This document shows, piece by piece, positions 27,903 to 36,874 of a DNA stretch of 64,000 nt (position 1 is the stretch's first letter; each line of letters opens with the position of its first letter). The translations under genes were made by a program, and so were the position numbers. Source of the DNA: Flectonema sp. DT1601 (Eukaryota > Euglenozoa > Diplonemea > Diplonemida > Diplonemidae); contig OZ025788.1 of NCBI GenBank assembly GCA_964019425.1, forward strand, positions 1,364,001 through 1,428,000, given 5' to 3'. The notes under the pieces are model-generated. The model was not told where the DNA came from and made no database searches. It saw only the letters and a program-made list of their open reading frames with translations.

Positions 27903-29465
27903 ATGAACCCGGTAGGGACTTTATTTGAAAACGGAGGTCGTCAGCAAAGTATGTACCAGCAAGCCACTGCCTTCAGTGAGGAAAGGGTAAAGCTTCCAGC
28001 TCCAAAACCTACGAATATCCCTGGAGTAAAACCTGGAACACAATTCTTTAAAACACCGAGTCTGGTGAGTGAAGATGGTGGTGACGGTTTACGACATCCA
28101 CATGGAACACAACCAACTTCTAGTGATAAAAAGTATAATGTACCAGACCCAAGACAGATGAATCAATTAGCTAGTGGTGGCTCTGTACCACTACCTCCAT
28201 ATATTGATCAATCACCATCACCTGTGAATCCTGTTAATGTTTTATTTGATTCAACGTATAGTGGTTCTCGTAGAGCAGAGGAAGCTGTGATGCCTATAAA
28301 GATGCCGAATAAGTCTCCAACAGTTTCCATGGATAGTAAAACACGACCACCTCAATCACAATTATTAAGAGTTGGATCTACTACAGCAGGTATAACTGGT
28401 AAAACTGCTCCTCCTGAAAGAAGGAGGAATAGTGTCAGCAGCTCAAGTAGGTCTCAAATTGATCAGCAGAGTACTCAAAGGCCACCACCGACGTATTCAG
28501 ATTCGAGTAGGAAACCAACTTCAGTTGGACTTCCTCATCCTGATTTCGTTCAATTCTCAGCCACACCCGGATCTGAGCCGTCACAACGACTGACTCGAAC
28601 ACAGCCGCAGAAACTACCTCCTCCTCCTCCTCCTCCACCTCAAAGAAGAAGAGAATCAAATCAAATGACATCCAACTCATCGATTAGTGATTCTGACTAT
28701 TCTGAAATCTCATCTTCAATGACTTTGATGGAGATGCAGGCGTCAAGAAGTCGTATTATCGCTGAAGTTAAAGTCATCCAACGAGACTTGAACGACATGG
28801 AAGTAACAGGCAACTCAAACCCAAGAGAACTCTCAAAGATGAGAAGGCGATTAGGAGAGTTGCAGGGAATCTTAAGGGAGTTGCTGTTGGATATGGAAGT
28901 TCATCAAAGAAGTCCCTGGAGAAAGAGATGGGATCATGGAGTTCCAAGCAACCGTTCAAAATCAAAAAGGAAAGAACGTGTTGGTATGAGACGAGAAAAG
29001 GGAGTGAGACCAATGGCAGTATCAGGTTCAACTACAGCAACTCAACAAGCAACAGATCATCAACGACTTGTAGCAGGACTGTTAGATAGACAACAGTCAG
29101 AAGTTGAAGCAGCTCGAATGAGATACGAAGAGCAAATCCGAAAACTTCAATCAACTCACTTATCAGAACAAAGTGCTCAACAACATCAAATGCAACGAGA
29201 ACAAGATAAATTATTAGAATATGAGCAGGCAATAGCTAAGGCTGGCGCTCTCAAACAACAACTCCAACTCGCTCAAGCAGAAGTCGTAAAGAACGAAACA
29301 GCTCTGCACGCTACTTCTTTAATGTTTAGTAATCCTCATAGAAGTCAGAGTTATTTAGAAGATGGATTACCTTCACATAATCACAATCATCATCTCTCTT
29401 TACCAACACCTTATCATTCATCTGTTCAGTCAGCTTCACCTGTTCGAGGAAGGCCTGCGAGATAA
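27903..29465 (+). CDS. Proline-rich, coiled-coil low-complexity protein
   Basis: Protein of 520 residues. The first 270 residues are Pro/Ser/Thr-rich and probably disordered, ending in an octaproline run (LPPPPPPPPQRRR, about 240-250) of the type bound by profilin or SH3/WW domains. Residues about 280-325 form a predicted helix pair with RELSKMRRRLGELQGILREL, then a basic stretch (RSKSKRKERVGMRREK). A second coiled coil of Gln/Glu-rich sequence spans about 390-475. The tail is His/Ser/Pro-rich. No enzyme domain. Possibly a cytoskeletal scaffold; that is inference. The polyproline tract lies in the same window as a WW-domain channel, but no interaction is shown. Confidence 0.75.
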   Translation: MNPVGTLFENGGRQQSMYQQATAFSEERVKLPAPKPTNIPGVKPGTQFFKTPSLVSEDGGDGLRHPHGTQPTSSDKKYNVPDPRQMNQLASGGSVPLPPYIDQSPSPVNPVNVLFDSTYSGSRRAEEAVMPIKMPNKSPTVSMDSKTRPPQSQLLRVGSTTAGITGKTAPPERRRNSVSSSSRSQIDQQSTQRPPPTYSDSSRKPTSVGLPHPDFVQFSATPGSEPSQRLTRTQPQKLPPPPPPPPQRRRESNQMTSNSSISDSDYSEISSSMTLMEMQASRSRIIAEVKVIQRDLNDMEVTGNSNPRELSKMRRRLGELQGILRELLLDMEVHQRSPWRKRWDHGVPSNRSKSKRKERVGMRREKGVRPMAVSGSTTATQQATDHQRLVAGLLDRQQSEVEAARMRYEEQIRKLQSTHLSEQSAQQHQMQREQDKLLEYEQAIAKAGALKQQLQLAQAEVVKNETALHATSLMFSNPHRSQSYLEDGLPSHNHNHHLSLPTPYHSSVQSASPVRGRPAR

Positions 29466-29856
29466 CTATTGACATATACGTGTGAAGGTTGGATGGGATT
29501 CATCAATTATTGTCCAGCTCTTGTTTGAGATAAATGAAATCATTCATAATTAGACTATTAGAAAATAAAATGTAAGGACAATAAAAGTAAGGGGAAAAAA
29601 GAAGATGGAAACCTGAGAAAAAATGATTGTTTTCCGGTCTGAAGTTTTGCAACTGACGACAATTTGTTATATTAATTTCCTTTGTATTGTAAAGAGTTCT
29701 CGTTCTCTCCCTGATTCCCCTAAATTATGATTTGTGTCTGGTGATTTATTTGGTGAGTGTTGTTATTTTATTTTACGTTACTTCTCTCATCAGGTTGGGT
29801 GACAATCTTCTGTCAACTTTCTTTAGAATAGTTCAACTCCACTACACAGCTGAGAT
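29466..29856. other. Intergenic, 391 bp
   Basis: AT-rich. AATAAAATG near 29565 may be a poly(A) signal. CTCTCATCAG ends about 29793, 63 bases before the next ATG, and is an acceptor-like site. Confidence 0.45.
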
Positions 29857-30578
29857 ATGCCTCTTCCGTATGGAGAGAGGAATGGTGACATTAATGTGAT
29901 CCCATCACCTACACAGATATCAACCGCTGGTCCTCGTACGTCGATGGTATCAGGTCTTGTTGCACCAAAATCTCCATTGTGGTCACCTCATGTGAGAGAT
30001 AGAAATTCTCTTCGTCACATTCATTCGCAGACAAAGGAAGAGTCACCTCCACAACATGCTGATCCGATTAAAATCTATTCCTCGAGTGTCCATTCAGAAA
30101 CAACTAAAGAATGGAATCTCAAGAACCCAAACCTACGGCGGAGTACGTGGACTAAATTCCTGGCGTTAATGCTGCTGATTATTCCCTCGGGTGTATGTTT
30201 GGATTATTTTAATCATTTTTAAACAACTTGTTATTAAATAAAAGGAACAACAACTTCAACAGATTGCAATTCTCTCGGTAGCATTTGGTGCCGTATTGGC
30301 GGAGATAGAAGACTGTGCATTTGAAGATGTATGGTTTTATTTGTTTCTTAGGAAAACACAATACACTCGATAACAAACAACAGGGATTCTGGTTAGTTGC
30401 CACCATCCTGACGACTTCAACAGAACCTCTGGGAGGGGTAGTCGTACCAACAACTCCTGGAGGGAAGATATTCACTATTGTCTGCGGTACTTGGGGAATG
30501 GGACTCTTCGGCCTTCTTGTCGTGATATTCAGTTCTCCAGCAATGACTGTTGTCTATCACCATCTGAGACTGTGGTAA
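29857..30578 (+). CDS. K+-channel-like two-TM pore protein with non-canonical filter
   Basis: Proposed exons 29857-30192, 30263-30328 and 30384-30578 (introns of 70 and 55 bases, GTATGT and GTATGG donors, all phase 0) give 198 residues. The first 95 residues are cytosolic and Ser/Pro-rich. TM1 spans about 99-126 across the first junction, ending GAVLAEIEDCAFED. A pore-helix-like segment GFWLVATILTTS follows, then PTTPGGKIFTIVCGTWGMGL and a hydrophobic TM2, the strongest match to Ion_trans_2/two-pore K+ channels. The selectivity filter position reads TTSTEPLGGVVVP, without GYG/GFG. With one pore segment a functional channel would need four subunits. Filter chemistry and the second intron boundaries are the uncertain points. 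Confidence 0.65.
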
Positions 30579-30728
30579 CTTTATTCTAAACATTTACACC
30601 TCCCCGTTTGGTTTTTTTTATATTTTTTTTAACTTTAGAACTTCTTTCGGTCGTCCAGTTTTTTTCTTTTTAAAATTCGAACCCTTTCTGACCTGCCCAC
30701 TTTTGCAACAACAGTATTTAATAATAAA

Positions 30729-31769
30729 ATGTCGTGGAAAGCTCTCAAGGCATCCGTCACTCCAAAGTCTGGATCTATGATACATAGAAAAGATATCGAA
30801 GCTGAGAGGAAGAAAGCATACTTGGATGACCAAAATCAAAAAAAGAAAGCCAGAGATGAAAAACGAAAACAATGGATGATCTCTGAAGAAATTGAAGACA
30901 CACTAAATGAAGAAGAAGGAAAGGCTGGATACGTACCAAAACAGGAAGTAATAAAAAGACTAAGAGAACGGTCAGAACCAATTACCTTATTTGGTGAAAC
31001 CGAATTAGAAAGGCGAAAACGACTAAAAAGAATAGTAGCAGAAGAGTACGACAGAGGTGACTTGGGTAAAGGAACGACTAAAAAAGATCTCATCACCAAA
31101 GCAATGGAAGACACACTAGCAACTCAAAGACACAAATTAGAATCTGGTGTTAGTCAAGCAGAAGCAGAGGCAGCAGCTATGGTTGACATTCAAGATCAGC
31201 TTTCACAAAGAAGATTGAAATTAGAAAGCTCTTTAGAGAGCATGAGTGCCTTAGATGATATAAAGAATCCATCTCCAGCAGATATGAATCCTCAGAAATC
31301 ATCAAATTACGTAACTTTTTTTATAAATACGATTCTAGTAGAGTGGGACATCTCACTGCTGTCGAGATCAGCAGTTTTAAAAAAGAGTTTCAAAGGAAGA
31401 AATGAAAGTGCTCGATACGAAGAAACAGTTGTGTATCTGTCCCCGTTATTAAAAGGACTTGCAGCAAATCAAATTCCCGAGACTCAGGTCGCATCATTCC
31501 AAAAGATGGCTTTTCATGCTCTTCAAGGAGAGTATGTTAAGTCACATGATTTGTATCTTAAAATGTCTATTGGAACTGCCGCATGGCCACTTGGTGTGAC
31601 TCAAGTTGGTATCCACTCTCGAGTTGGTAGAGAAAGGATTAGTTCAAACAAACAGGCGCATATTTTAAATAATGACGTCCATCGTAAATTCATTTCTGGT
31701 TTCAAAAGACTAATCACCCAACGGCAGACATTACATCCTTCAGAACCCTCAAAGATGGTTGCTACGTAA
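30729..31769 (+). CDS. PRPF18: Pre-mRNA splicing factor Prp18
   Basis: Protein of 346 residues, close to human PRPF18 (342). The N-terminus MSWKALKASVTPKSG and a charged helix lead to the PRP4-type motif VIKRLRERSEPITLFGETEL (about residues 75-94). The C-terminal Prp18 helical domain (about 195-335) includes YLSPLLKGLAANQIP, the WPLGVTQVGIHSR loop and the closing FKRLITQRQTLHP. Prp18 acts in the second step of splicing with Slu7, stabilising exon-3'-splice-site alignment in the spliceosome. Its presence fits the many cis-introns seen here. One continuous exon; the ATG is 8 bases after a run of T and AATAATAAA. Confidence 0.95.
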   Translation: MSWKALKASVTPKSGSMIHRKDIEAERKKAYLDDQNQKKKARDEKRKQWMISEEIEDTLNEEEGKAGYVPKQEVIKRLRERSEPITLFGETELERRKRLKRIVAEEYDRGDLGKGTTKKDLITKAMEDTLATQRHKLESGVSQAEAEAAAMVDIQDQLSQRRLKLESSLESMSALDDIKNPSPADMNPQKSSNYVTFFINTILVEWDISLLSRSAVLKKSFKGRNESARYEETVVYLSPLLKGLAANQIPETQVASFQKMAFHALQGEYVKSHDLYLKMSIGTAAWPLGVTQVGIHSRVGRERISSNKQAHILNNDVHRKFISGFKRLITQRQTLHPSEPSKMVAT

Positions 31770-32072
31770 TGTAATTACCTTGTCTTCATTGTTTAGGTCT
31801 TTTATAATTCTTCTCATTTTAAAGAGAAGTAGTGACAGCATCCAAGAGAGACACTCACCGTGTTCATTAGGAGACCCTTCACTATATCAACGGCTAACCG
31901 TTTTCGGAGTAGCTGACTTCTTTAGTTAGAATTGATTACTTTATTAATTCTTTATCCAGGAAAGGAATCAAGAACAAATCTCCAACCTGTTCAGTAAAAC
32001 TTAACTACTATACAAAAATGTTAATTCAACAAGGTGGGGAGGGATAAACCTTTATTTAAAAAAAAAAAGAAA
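31770..32072. other. Intergenic, Prp18 to kinesin
   Basis: No gene seen. A nine-codon upstream frame beginning at the ATG at 32018 ends before the kinesin ATG and may lower its translation if it is in the mRNA. CTTTATCCAG ends at about 31960 and resembles a splice acceptor. Confidence 0.45.
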
Positions 32073-35018
32073 ATGCAGCGCGATGATGCCGCTGAAAATA
32101 AGAAATCGAAGGCTGAGAAGGCGGCAGTGAAGGCGATGGTTAGAATTCGTCCGTTTAGTGCGAAGGAGTTGAAAGGATTTGAACCAAATGAGTATCCGAT
32201 ATCTGTAATTAGTATGGCAGACGAGAGAGTTGATGTGATTGGTGATGATGGAGCTGTGAAGGATTCTTTTGAATTTCATAACACCTTTTGGAGTATCCCA
32301 GAGTCTCAAAAACAACATCACGTTTTCAAACCATTTGCAACTCAGGAAACTGTTTTTCAAGAAACTGGAGCACCAGCAGTAGCCAACGCACTAAAAGGAT
32401 ATCACACTTGTATATTTGCATATGGGCAAACTGGTAGTGGAAAAACACACACTATGCTCGGGTCACAAGATGACCCTGGTCTAGCCCCTCGGCTTATTGA
32501 AACATTATTCTCTGAACTTGAACTTGGAAAGGGGAAGTTTGGAGGATTTAAAGAACACGTAGTTGAGATTTCTTTCATGGAAATCTACAACGAGAATGTA
32601 AAAGATTTATTTATTGGTAACTCTCAACCAACTGAACTAAAAAGACGGAAATCTCGAAAATCAACCGACGACGCCATGAGTGCTTTGAGTGATGTATCAG
32701 CGAACAGTAAATTAACTCGTCGTAAGTCTGCTGTAGTTTCTCCGGCAGCAGACAGCGATAACAGCAGCAGCGGAATTCAGTCAGCATCGTCACCTCTTAC
32801 AAAGGACTTAAGAAGAAGAAAAACAATGGGAACTCAACAAAAGAGACACACACTTCACGTTCCTGGAAGTGAAGAAGGAGGTTCATCTCTCTTATCATCA
32901 CCGTCTGGTAAAGATTTACGAAGAAGGAAATCTGAATTGGGAATTCAAAGAAAGAGAAGTACAATCGTACCTGAAACATCTGAAGATTATAAAACACTTC
33001 GAGTAAGACAAAGTCCTATTGTTGGAACATTTGTTGAGGGATTGATTAGACTCGGACCTGCTCAAGGTATTCTAACTGCTGATGATGTTAAAAGAGCAAT
33101 GACTTACGGTATGGAACATAGAAGTACTGCAGCTACTCAAATGAATGAAACCTCGTCGAGATCGCACGCTATTTTTCAAATTTGTGTCCGGGCTAAGAAT
33201 AACAGCACCGGAACGCAAAGATATTCTCACATCAATTTAGTTGACTTAGCTGGTTCTGAGAGAATAAAGATGTCTGGAGCACTTGGTGATAGATTAACAG
33301 AAGCTACAAAGATCAACTTGTCTTTAGGAACACTGAGACGAGTCATCGACGCATTGATTGAGAATGCAACGAGTAAGAAGAAGCTTCTCCCACCATACAG
33401 AGACTCAATGCTTACTTGGATTCTATCTGAGAGTCTTGGTGGTAACAGTAAGACTGTAATGATAGCTACTGTATCACCAGCTACATCTAACAGAGAAGAC
33501 AGCGTAAACACTTTGAGATATGCTCTTAAAGCAAAATCTATCGTCAACACTGTCAGAGTAAATGAACAAAAAGTCTCAATTGTGGCATCAGCCATGATGA
33601 GAGAAATCAACGAACTCCGAGAACAACTACAAACAGAAGATCAAAACAATCCTGAAGGAGCTACTCACCTCCGTACAGAATTAGAAGATCTTGAGACTGA
33701 GTACAACAGAATGGAACATGAGACTAAAGTTGCACATCAAAAACAAGAAGAAGCCAAACGCTCCATCGAACAAGCAGCCAGACAAGCCATAGAAATTGAA
33801 CAGGAAGTACAAGGATTAAAACAAGAAGGTCTTGAAGAAAAACACAGCAAAGAAATGGAACAAGTTCAACGCCACCAATCTCAAGTAAAGAAAGCAAAGG
33901 AAAAAGTTGATGCTGCAGCGATGGACAATCTGAGCAGGGCTATCGAATTAGAAAGAGAGAAATTTCAACACGAAGAAATTCAAATAAAGAACATGGAAAT
34001 AGCAAACCGTAAAGAAGCATTTCACAAGGAGATGCTGGTAGTGAAGAGGAAACAGTTTGCTGCAGCGTTTCAAAAGGCATTCAAACATGATATAACTCAC
34101 ACATCAAAACATAAGATGGCAGACGAATTAAAAGAAACCAGCGACAGAATAAACGACGCTCATCAGATATTTGAACAGATCTCTGATACTTTATTATTCA
34201 CAAAAAGATACAATGAAGCAATCCGACACAAGATTAGAACAGCAGAGAGTGAGTATTCTATGACTGAACACGATCGTATCACTGAAGACAAGTCTGTTAA
34301 TACGAAAGTAAAGAAATTACAAAAACTACAACAACTTCTTGAGACTGATACTCAACTATCACAAAATGAAGCAAACCGTCTTGAGTCAATGTATTTAACA
34401 TTAGCAGAGAGACGTGCCAAAGATAATCATCGGAATCAAGAAAGTGTTAAAGTAGCCAGACAACGACTTGAGAGTGTTGAATCTGAAAAGGATTACAAAC
34501 AACAATTAGTATCTCAACTTAAAGAACAATCAAAAGTAATGACCAGCGAGAATACTCAATTAAGAACTACTGCTGATAATATGGACACTGAGGCTATACA
34601 ATCACTTAAAGCAAAGATGGCTAAAAGGTCAGAATGTGCAGAACTCGCAAAGAGAAATAAGAAATTAACATCAGAACTCCAACAGATACTCGCTGCTATG
34701 GCTTCTAAAGATGTTGAATTATCAGAACTAAAAGGTCACTCAACAGAACTACAAGACTGTCAGGAAGGTATTAACGTTGATCACGTTGGTCTTCGTCATT
34801 TTGTTTCTGGGAGATTCTTTCCTCCTGGACGTGAAAATCAAACACAAGAAGAATCACCTCCGTACCCTTCTCGCCCTCAGCCATTTGAGGGACGAAGTGC
34901 TTCTCGAACAACTTCTCCAAACACCAGAAGCTTTAGTAACAACAGAAGAAGTGTTTCTCCATCTGCTCGCTTTCATAGATTCGCTCCCCCAATTGCCTCT
35001 AGTCGTGAGCGTAGTTAA
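32073..35018 (+). CDS. Kinesin-3-like motor protein with large insert in the motor domain
   Basis: Protein of 981 residues. The longer frame upstream (from 32034) begins at GTG within the leader, so I use the ATG at 32073. Motor: KAMVRIRPFSAKE, FWSIPE..FATQETVF (kinesin-3-like), P-loop YGQTGSGKTHTM (about 119), switch I NETSSRSH (about 358), switch II DLAGSE (about 390), LRYALKAKSI at the end (about 490). Between EIYNENVKDLF and LRVRQSPIVGTFVEGL lies a Ser/Arg/Lys-rich insert of about 115 residues (about 190-306) with two copies of a KDLRRRK-(x)n-QKRHT/QRKRST module. The rest to about 930 is long coiled coil; the tail is Ser/Arg/Pro-rich. No FHA or PH domain seen, so kinesin-3 placement is tentative. 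It moves cargo along microtubules. Confidence 0.9.
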   Translation: MQRDDAAENKKSKAEKAAVKAMVRIRPFSAKELKGFEPNEYPISVISMADERVDVIGDDGAVKDSFEFHNTFWSIPESQKQHHVFKPFATQETVFQETGAPAVANALKGYHTCIFAYGQTGSGKTHTMLGSQDDPGLAPRLIETLFSELELGKGKFGGFKEHVVEISFMEIYNENVKDLFIGNSQPTELKRRKSRKSTDDAMSALSDVSANSKLTRRKSAVVSPAADSDNSSSGIQSASSPLTKDLRRRKTMGTQQKRHTLHVPGSEEGGSSLLSSPSGKDLRRRKSELGIQRKRSTIVPETSEDYKTLRVRQSPIVGTFVEGLIRLGPAQGILTADDVKRAMTYGMEHRSTAATQMNETSSRSHAIFQICVRAKNNSTGTQRYSHINLVDLAGSERIKMSGALGDRLTEATKINLSLGTLRRVIDALIENATSKKKLLPPYRDSMLTWILSESLGGNSKTVMIATVSPATSNREDSVNTLRYALKAKSIVNTVRVNEQKVSIVASAMMREINELREQLQTEDQNNPEGATHLRTELEDLETEYNRMEHETKVAHQKQEEAKRSIEQAARQAIEIEQEVQGLKQEGLEEKHSKEMEQVQRHQSQVKKAKEKVDAAAMDNLSRAIELEREKFQHEEIQIKNMEIANRKEAFHKEMLVVKRKQFAAAFQKAFKHDITHTSKHKMADELKETSDRINDAHQIFEQISDTLLFTKRYNEAIRHKIRTAESEYSMTEHDRITEDKSVNTKVKKLQKLQQLLETDTQLSQNEANRLESMYLTLAERRAKDNHRNQESVKVARQRLESVESEKDYKQQLVSQLKEQSKVMTSENTQLRTTADNMDTEAIQSLKAKMAKRSECAELAKRNKKLTSELQQILAAMASKDVELSELKGHSTELQDCQEGINVDHVGLRHFVSGRFFPPGRENQTQEESPPYPSRPQPFEGRSASRTTSPNTRSFSNNRRSVSPSARFHRFAPPIASSRERS

Positions 35019-36874
35019 TTATTGTAATTTGGTACTTTTCTTTTTATTTGTGTTTTTAGACCATCATTCTACTTGTCTGAAATCCTTTTTCTAATAACAT
35101 CTCTTTCTACTGCGTTCGTGTTTTTAAATAACATTTATGTGTGTTGTGTTGTGTTGGCTGCCTGTGGTTATTATCTTGGAGGGGAAATATAAAAATATAT
35201 GAAATAGCTGATAGCTAAACATTGGAATTAAGCAAGTTATCCTGGTGAGTTATATTATTGTGCAGCCGAGTGTAATTTTCTTTGGGCTCTTGAAGTGTGG
35301 GCTACGAGACTACCCGCAGACAACACGGGGACAAGCCGAGTTGTTGGCTGGGGTGCTGAGTCCCTACATACTAAGATCTCAGAAGGAAGTCACGCACGAG
35401 GTAGATAAGATAACATACAAGCCCTAAACTTGCACACATTTAACTTCAATATGCTTATTTTATTTTATAATGAGTATTATCGAGTGAAGAGGTAGCACTA
35501 AGCCGCTACTTTTAATATTATTTTGAAGCACGTCGTGTTGCGGTCAGGGATAGTACAGTCGATTGCAAAGTACATTATTTTATTCTCTTTTGTTGGAGAA
35601 GTTCTTAGCTCAGGAGTTGGACAATGTCACAATCAACTTTGCGAAGAGACCTATTTGATGTTTCTGATATTGGCACCAGAGTCGATATCTTAACCCCCGA
35701 GAAGGGATACTTCCCACACGGTTGGTTAAATCAACAGGTGAAACTTCGACTTTTTTTGAATCAATTCTACCCAACGTAAACTATTGTATCGAATGAGGTT
35801 AAATCCTTTATACGAAAAACAAAACGCGTTTCTGTGTATTATATTTCATTAAAGTCACGCTGCTATCACTACCCTACACATTTCGTGACATCTATTAAGA
35901 GAGAGGACCTCTAATAATGTTAAAAGTGGCCTGGTGTATGTTGCTTCTTCACAAGGTATTGTTTAAGCGAATAAAAACAGTAATTTTTTTTTTTTGTACA
36001 CTTTATACATGTTTCACTTGTTCGCAAACAAAACTTGTTATTTCTTTCTCAACACGCGACTGGGAGCATTGCGAATAGTATGGGAAGTGTGTCCCTCCTA
36101 TTTCACTACCTCTATCTGATATTTTCTTCAAATCAATTGAGGTGAGTGAGTTCTTGCGAAACCGAAAACGAACATCTTTTTCTTTGTTATTGTTTTGAGG
36201 CTTTTTTGATTTTTGTGTTTTCCTTTCGTTACGAAATCGATGGGATCAAAACTGTTCAGCTTCTCGTGCTTGTTTCATAACCTGACGTCTATACATTCGT
36301 CTCGGCGTTTTTGCCAAAAAAAAAAAAAAAATTAAAATAAAATAAAACAACCCTTACTTAACCAGTGTAGTATTTCTTTTTTTTTTTCCTGTCTTTCTTT
36401 CTATTTACTAATTTCAGTTACTTGCGATTGTATCCTTTTTTTATTTTATTTTATTTTCATCTTTCTCATGTATCCTAGTGCCTATTGCGAGAAAGTGCGG
36501 TCTCAGACCCTCACAAGGCAAGGAAAACAAAAGAACAAGATAAGAGTACGACTGTAAACACAGCATGGAGGGGTTTTTTTTTTTTTTTTTTTGTTAAAAA
36601 GAAAACCTTTTAACTATTGCTGTCCGTCTCGAGATCTGCGTTACGCAAAATTCAACTCGGAAAAAAAAAAAGAGAAAAAAAAAAAAAAGAACCAAAAACT
36701 AGTGCGAGAACTCTTATTATGATCCGAAGGAATTGAGGAGTGTAGTGTCACAGCTCCTGGACTTGTCACCGTTATTTGCGACAACTTCGCAAGAAAACAA
36801 AAAAGAAATATTACTATTTATTGTTGTATTCGCTTATCATTTATGGTTACTTTAACAGAGAAAGATAACATCAA
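35019..36874. other. Intergenic, kinesin to RING protein
   Basis: About 1.85 kb. A GC-richer patch at 35245-35427 contains an open frame ending QKEVTHEVDKITYKP with no family match. A 51-codon frame at 35624 is listed separately. From 35970 on the sequence is homopolymer-rich (long T and A runs near 35980, 36320, 36575, 36665). A TTTAACAG acceptor-like site ends at 36858, 16 bases before the next ATG. Confidence 0.45.
35624..35779 (+). CDS. Possible small ORF or first exon
   Basis: ATG-initiated frame of 51 codons starting MSQSTLRRDLFDVSDIGTRV. Codon use looks ordinary and CAG/GTGAAA near 35738 could be a splice donor, so this might be a 5' exon of an unidentified gene or a remnant. No homology recognised and no following exon found. 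Weak call. Confidence 0.2.
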   Translation: MSQSTLRRDLFDVSDIGTRVDILTPEKGYFPHGWLNQQVKLRLFLNQFYPT

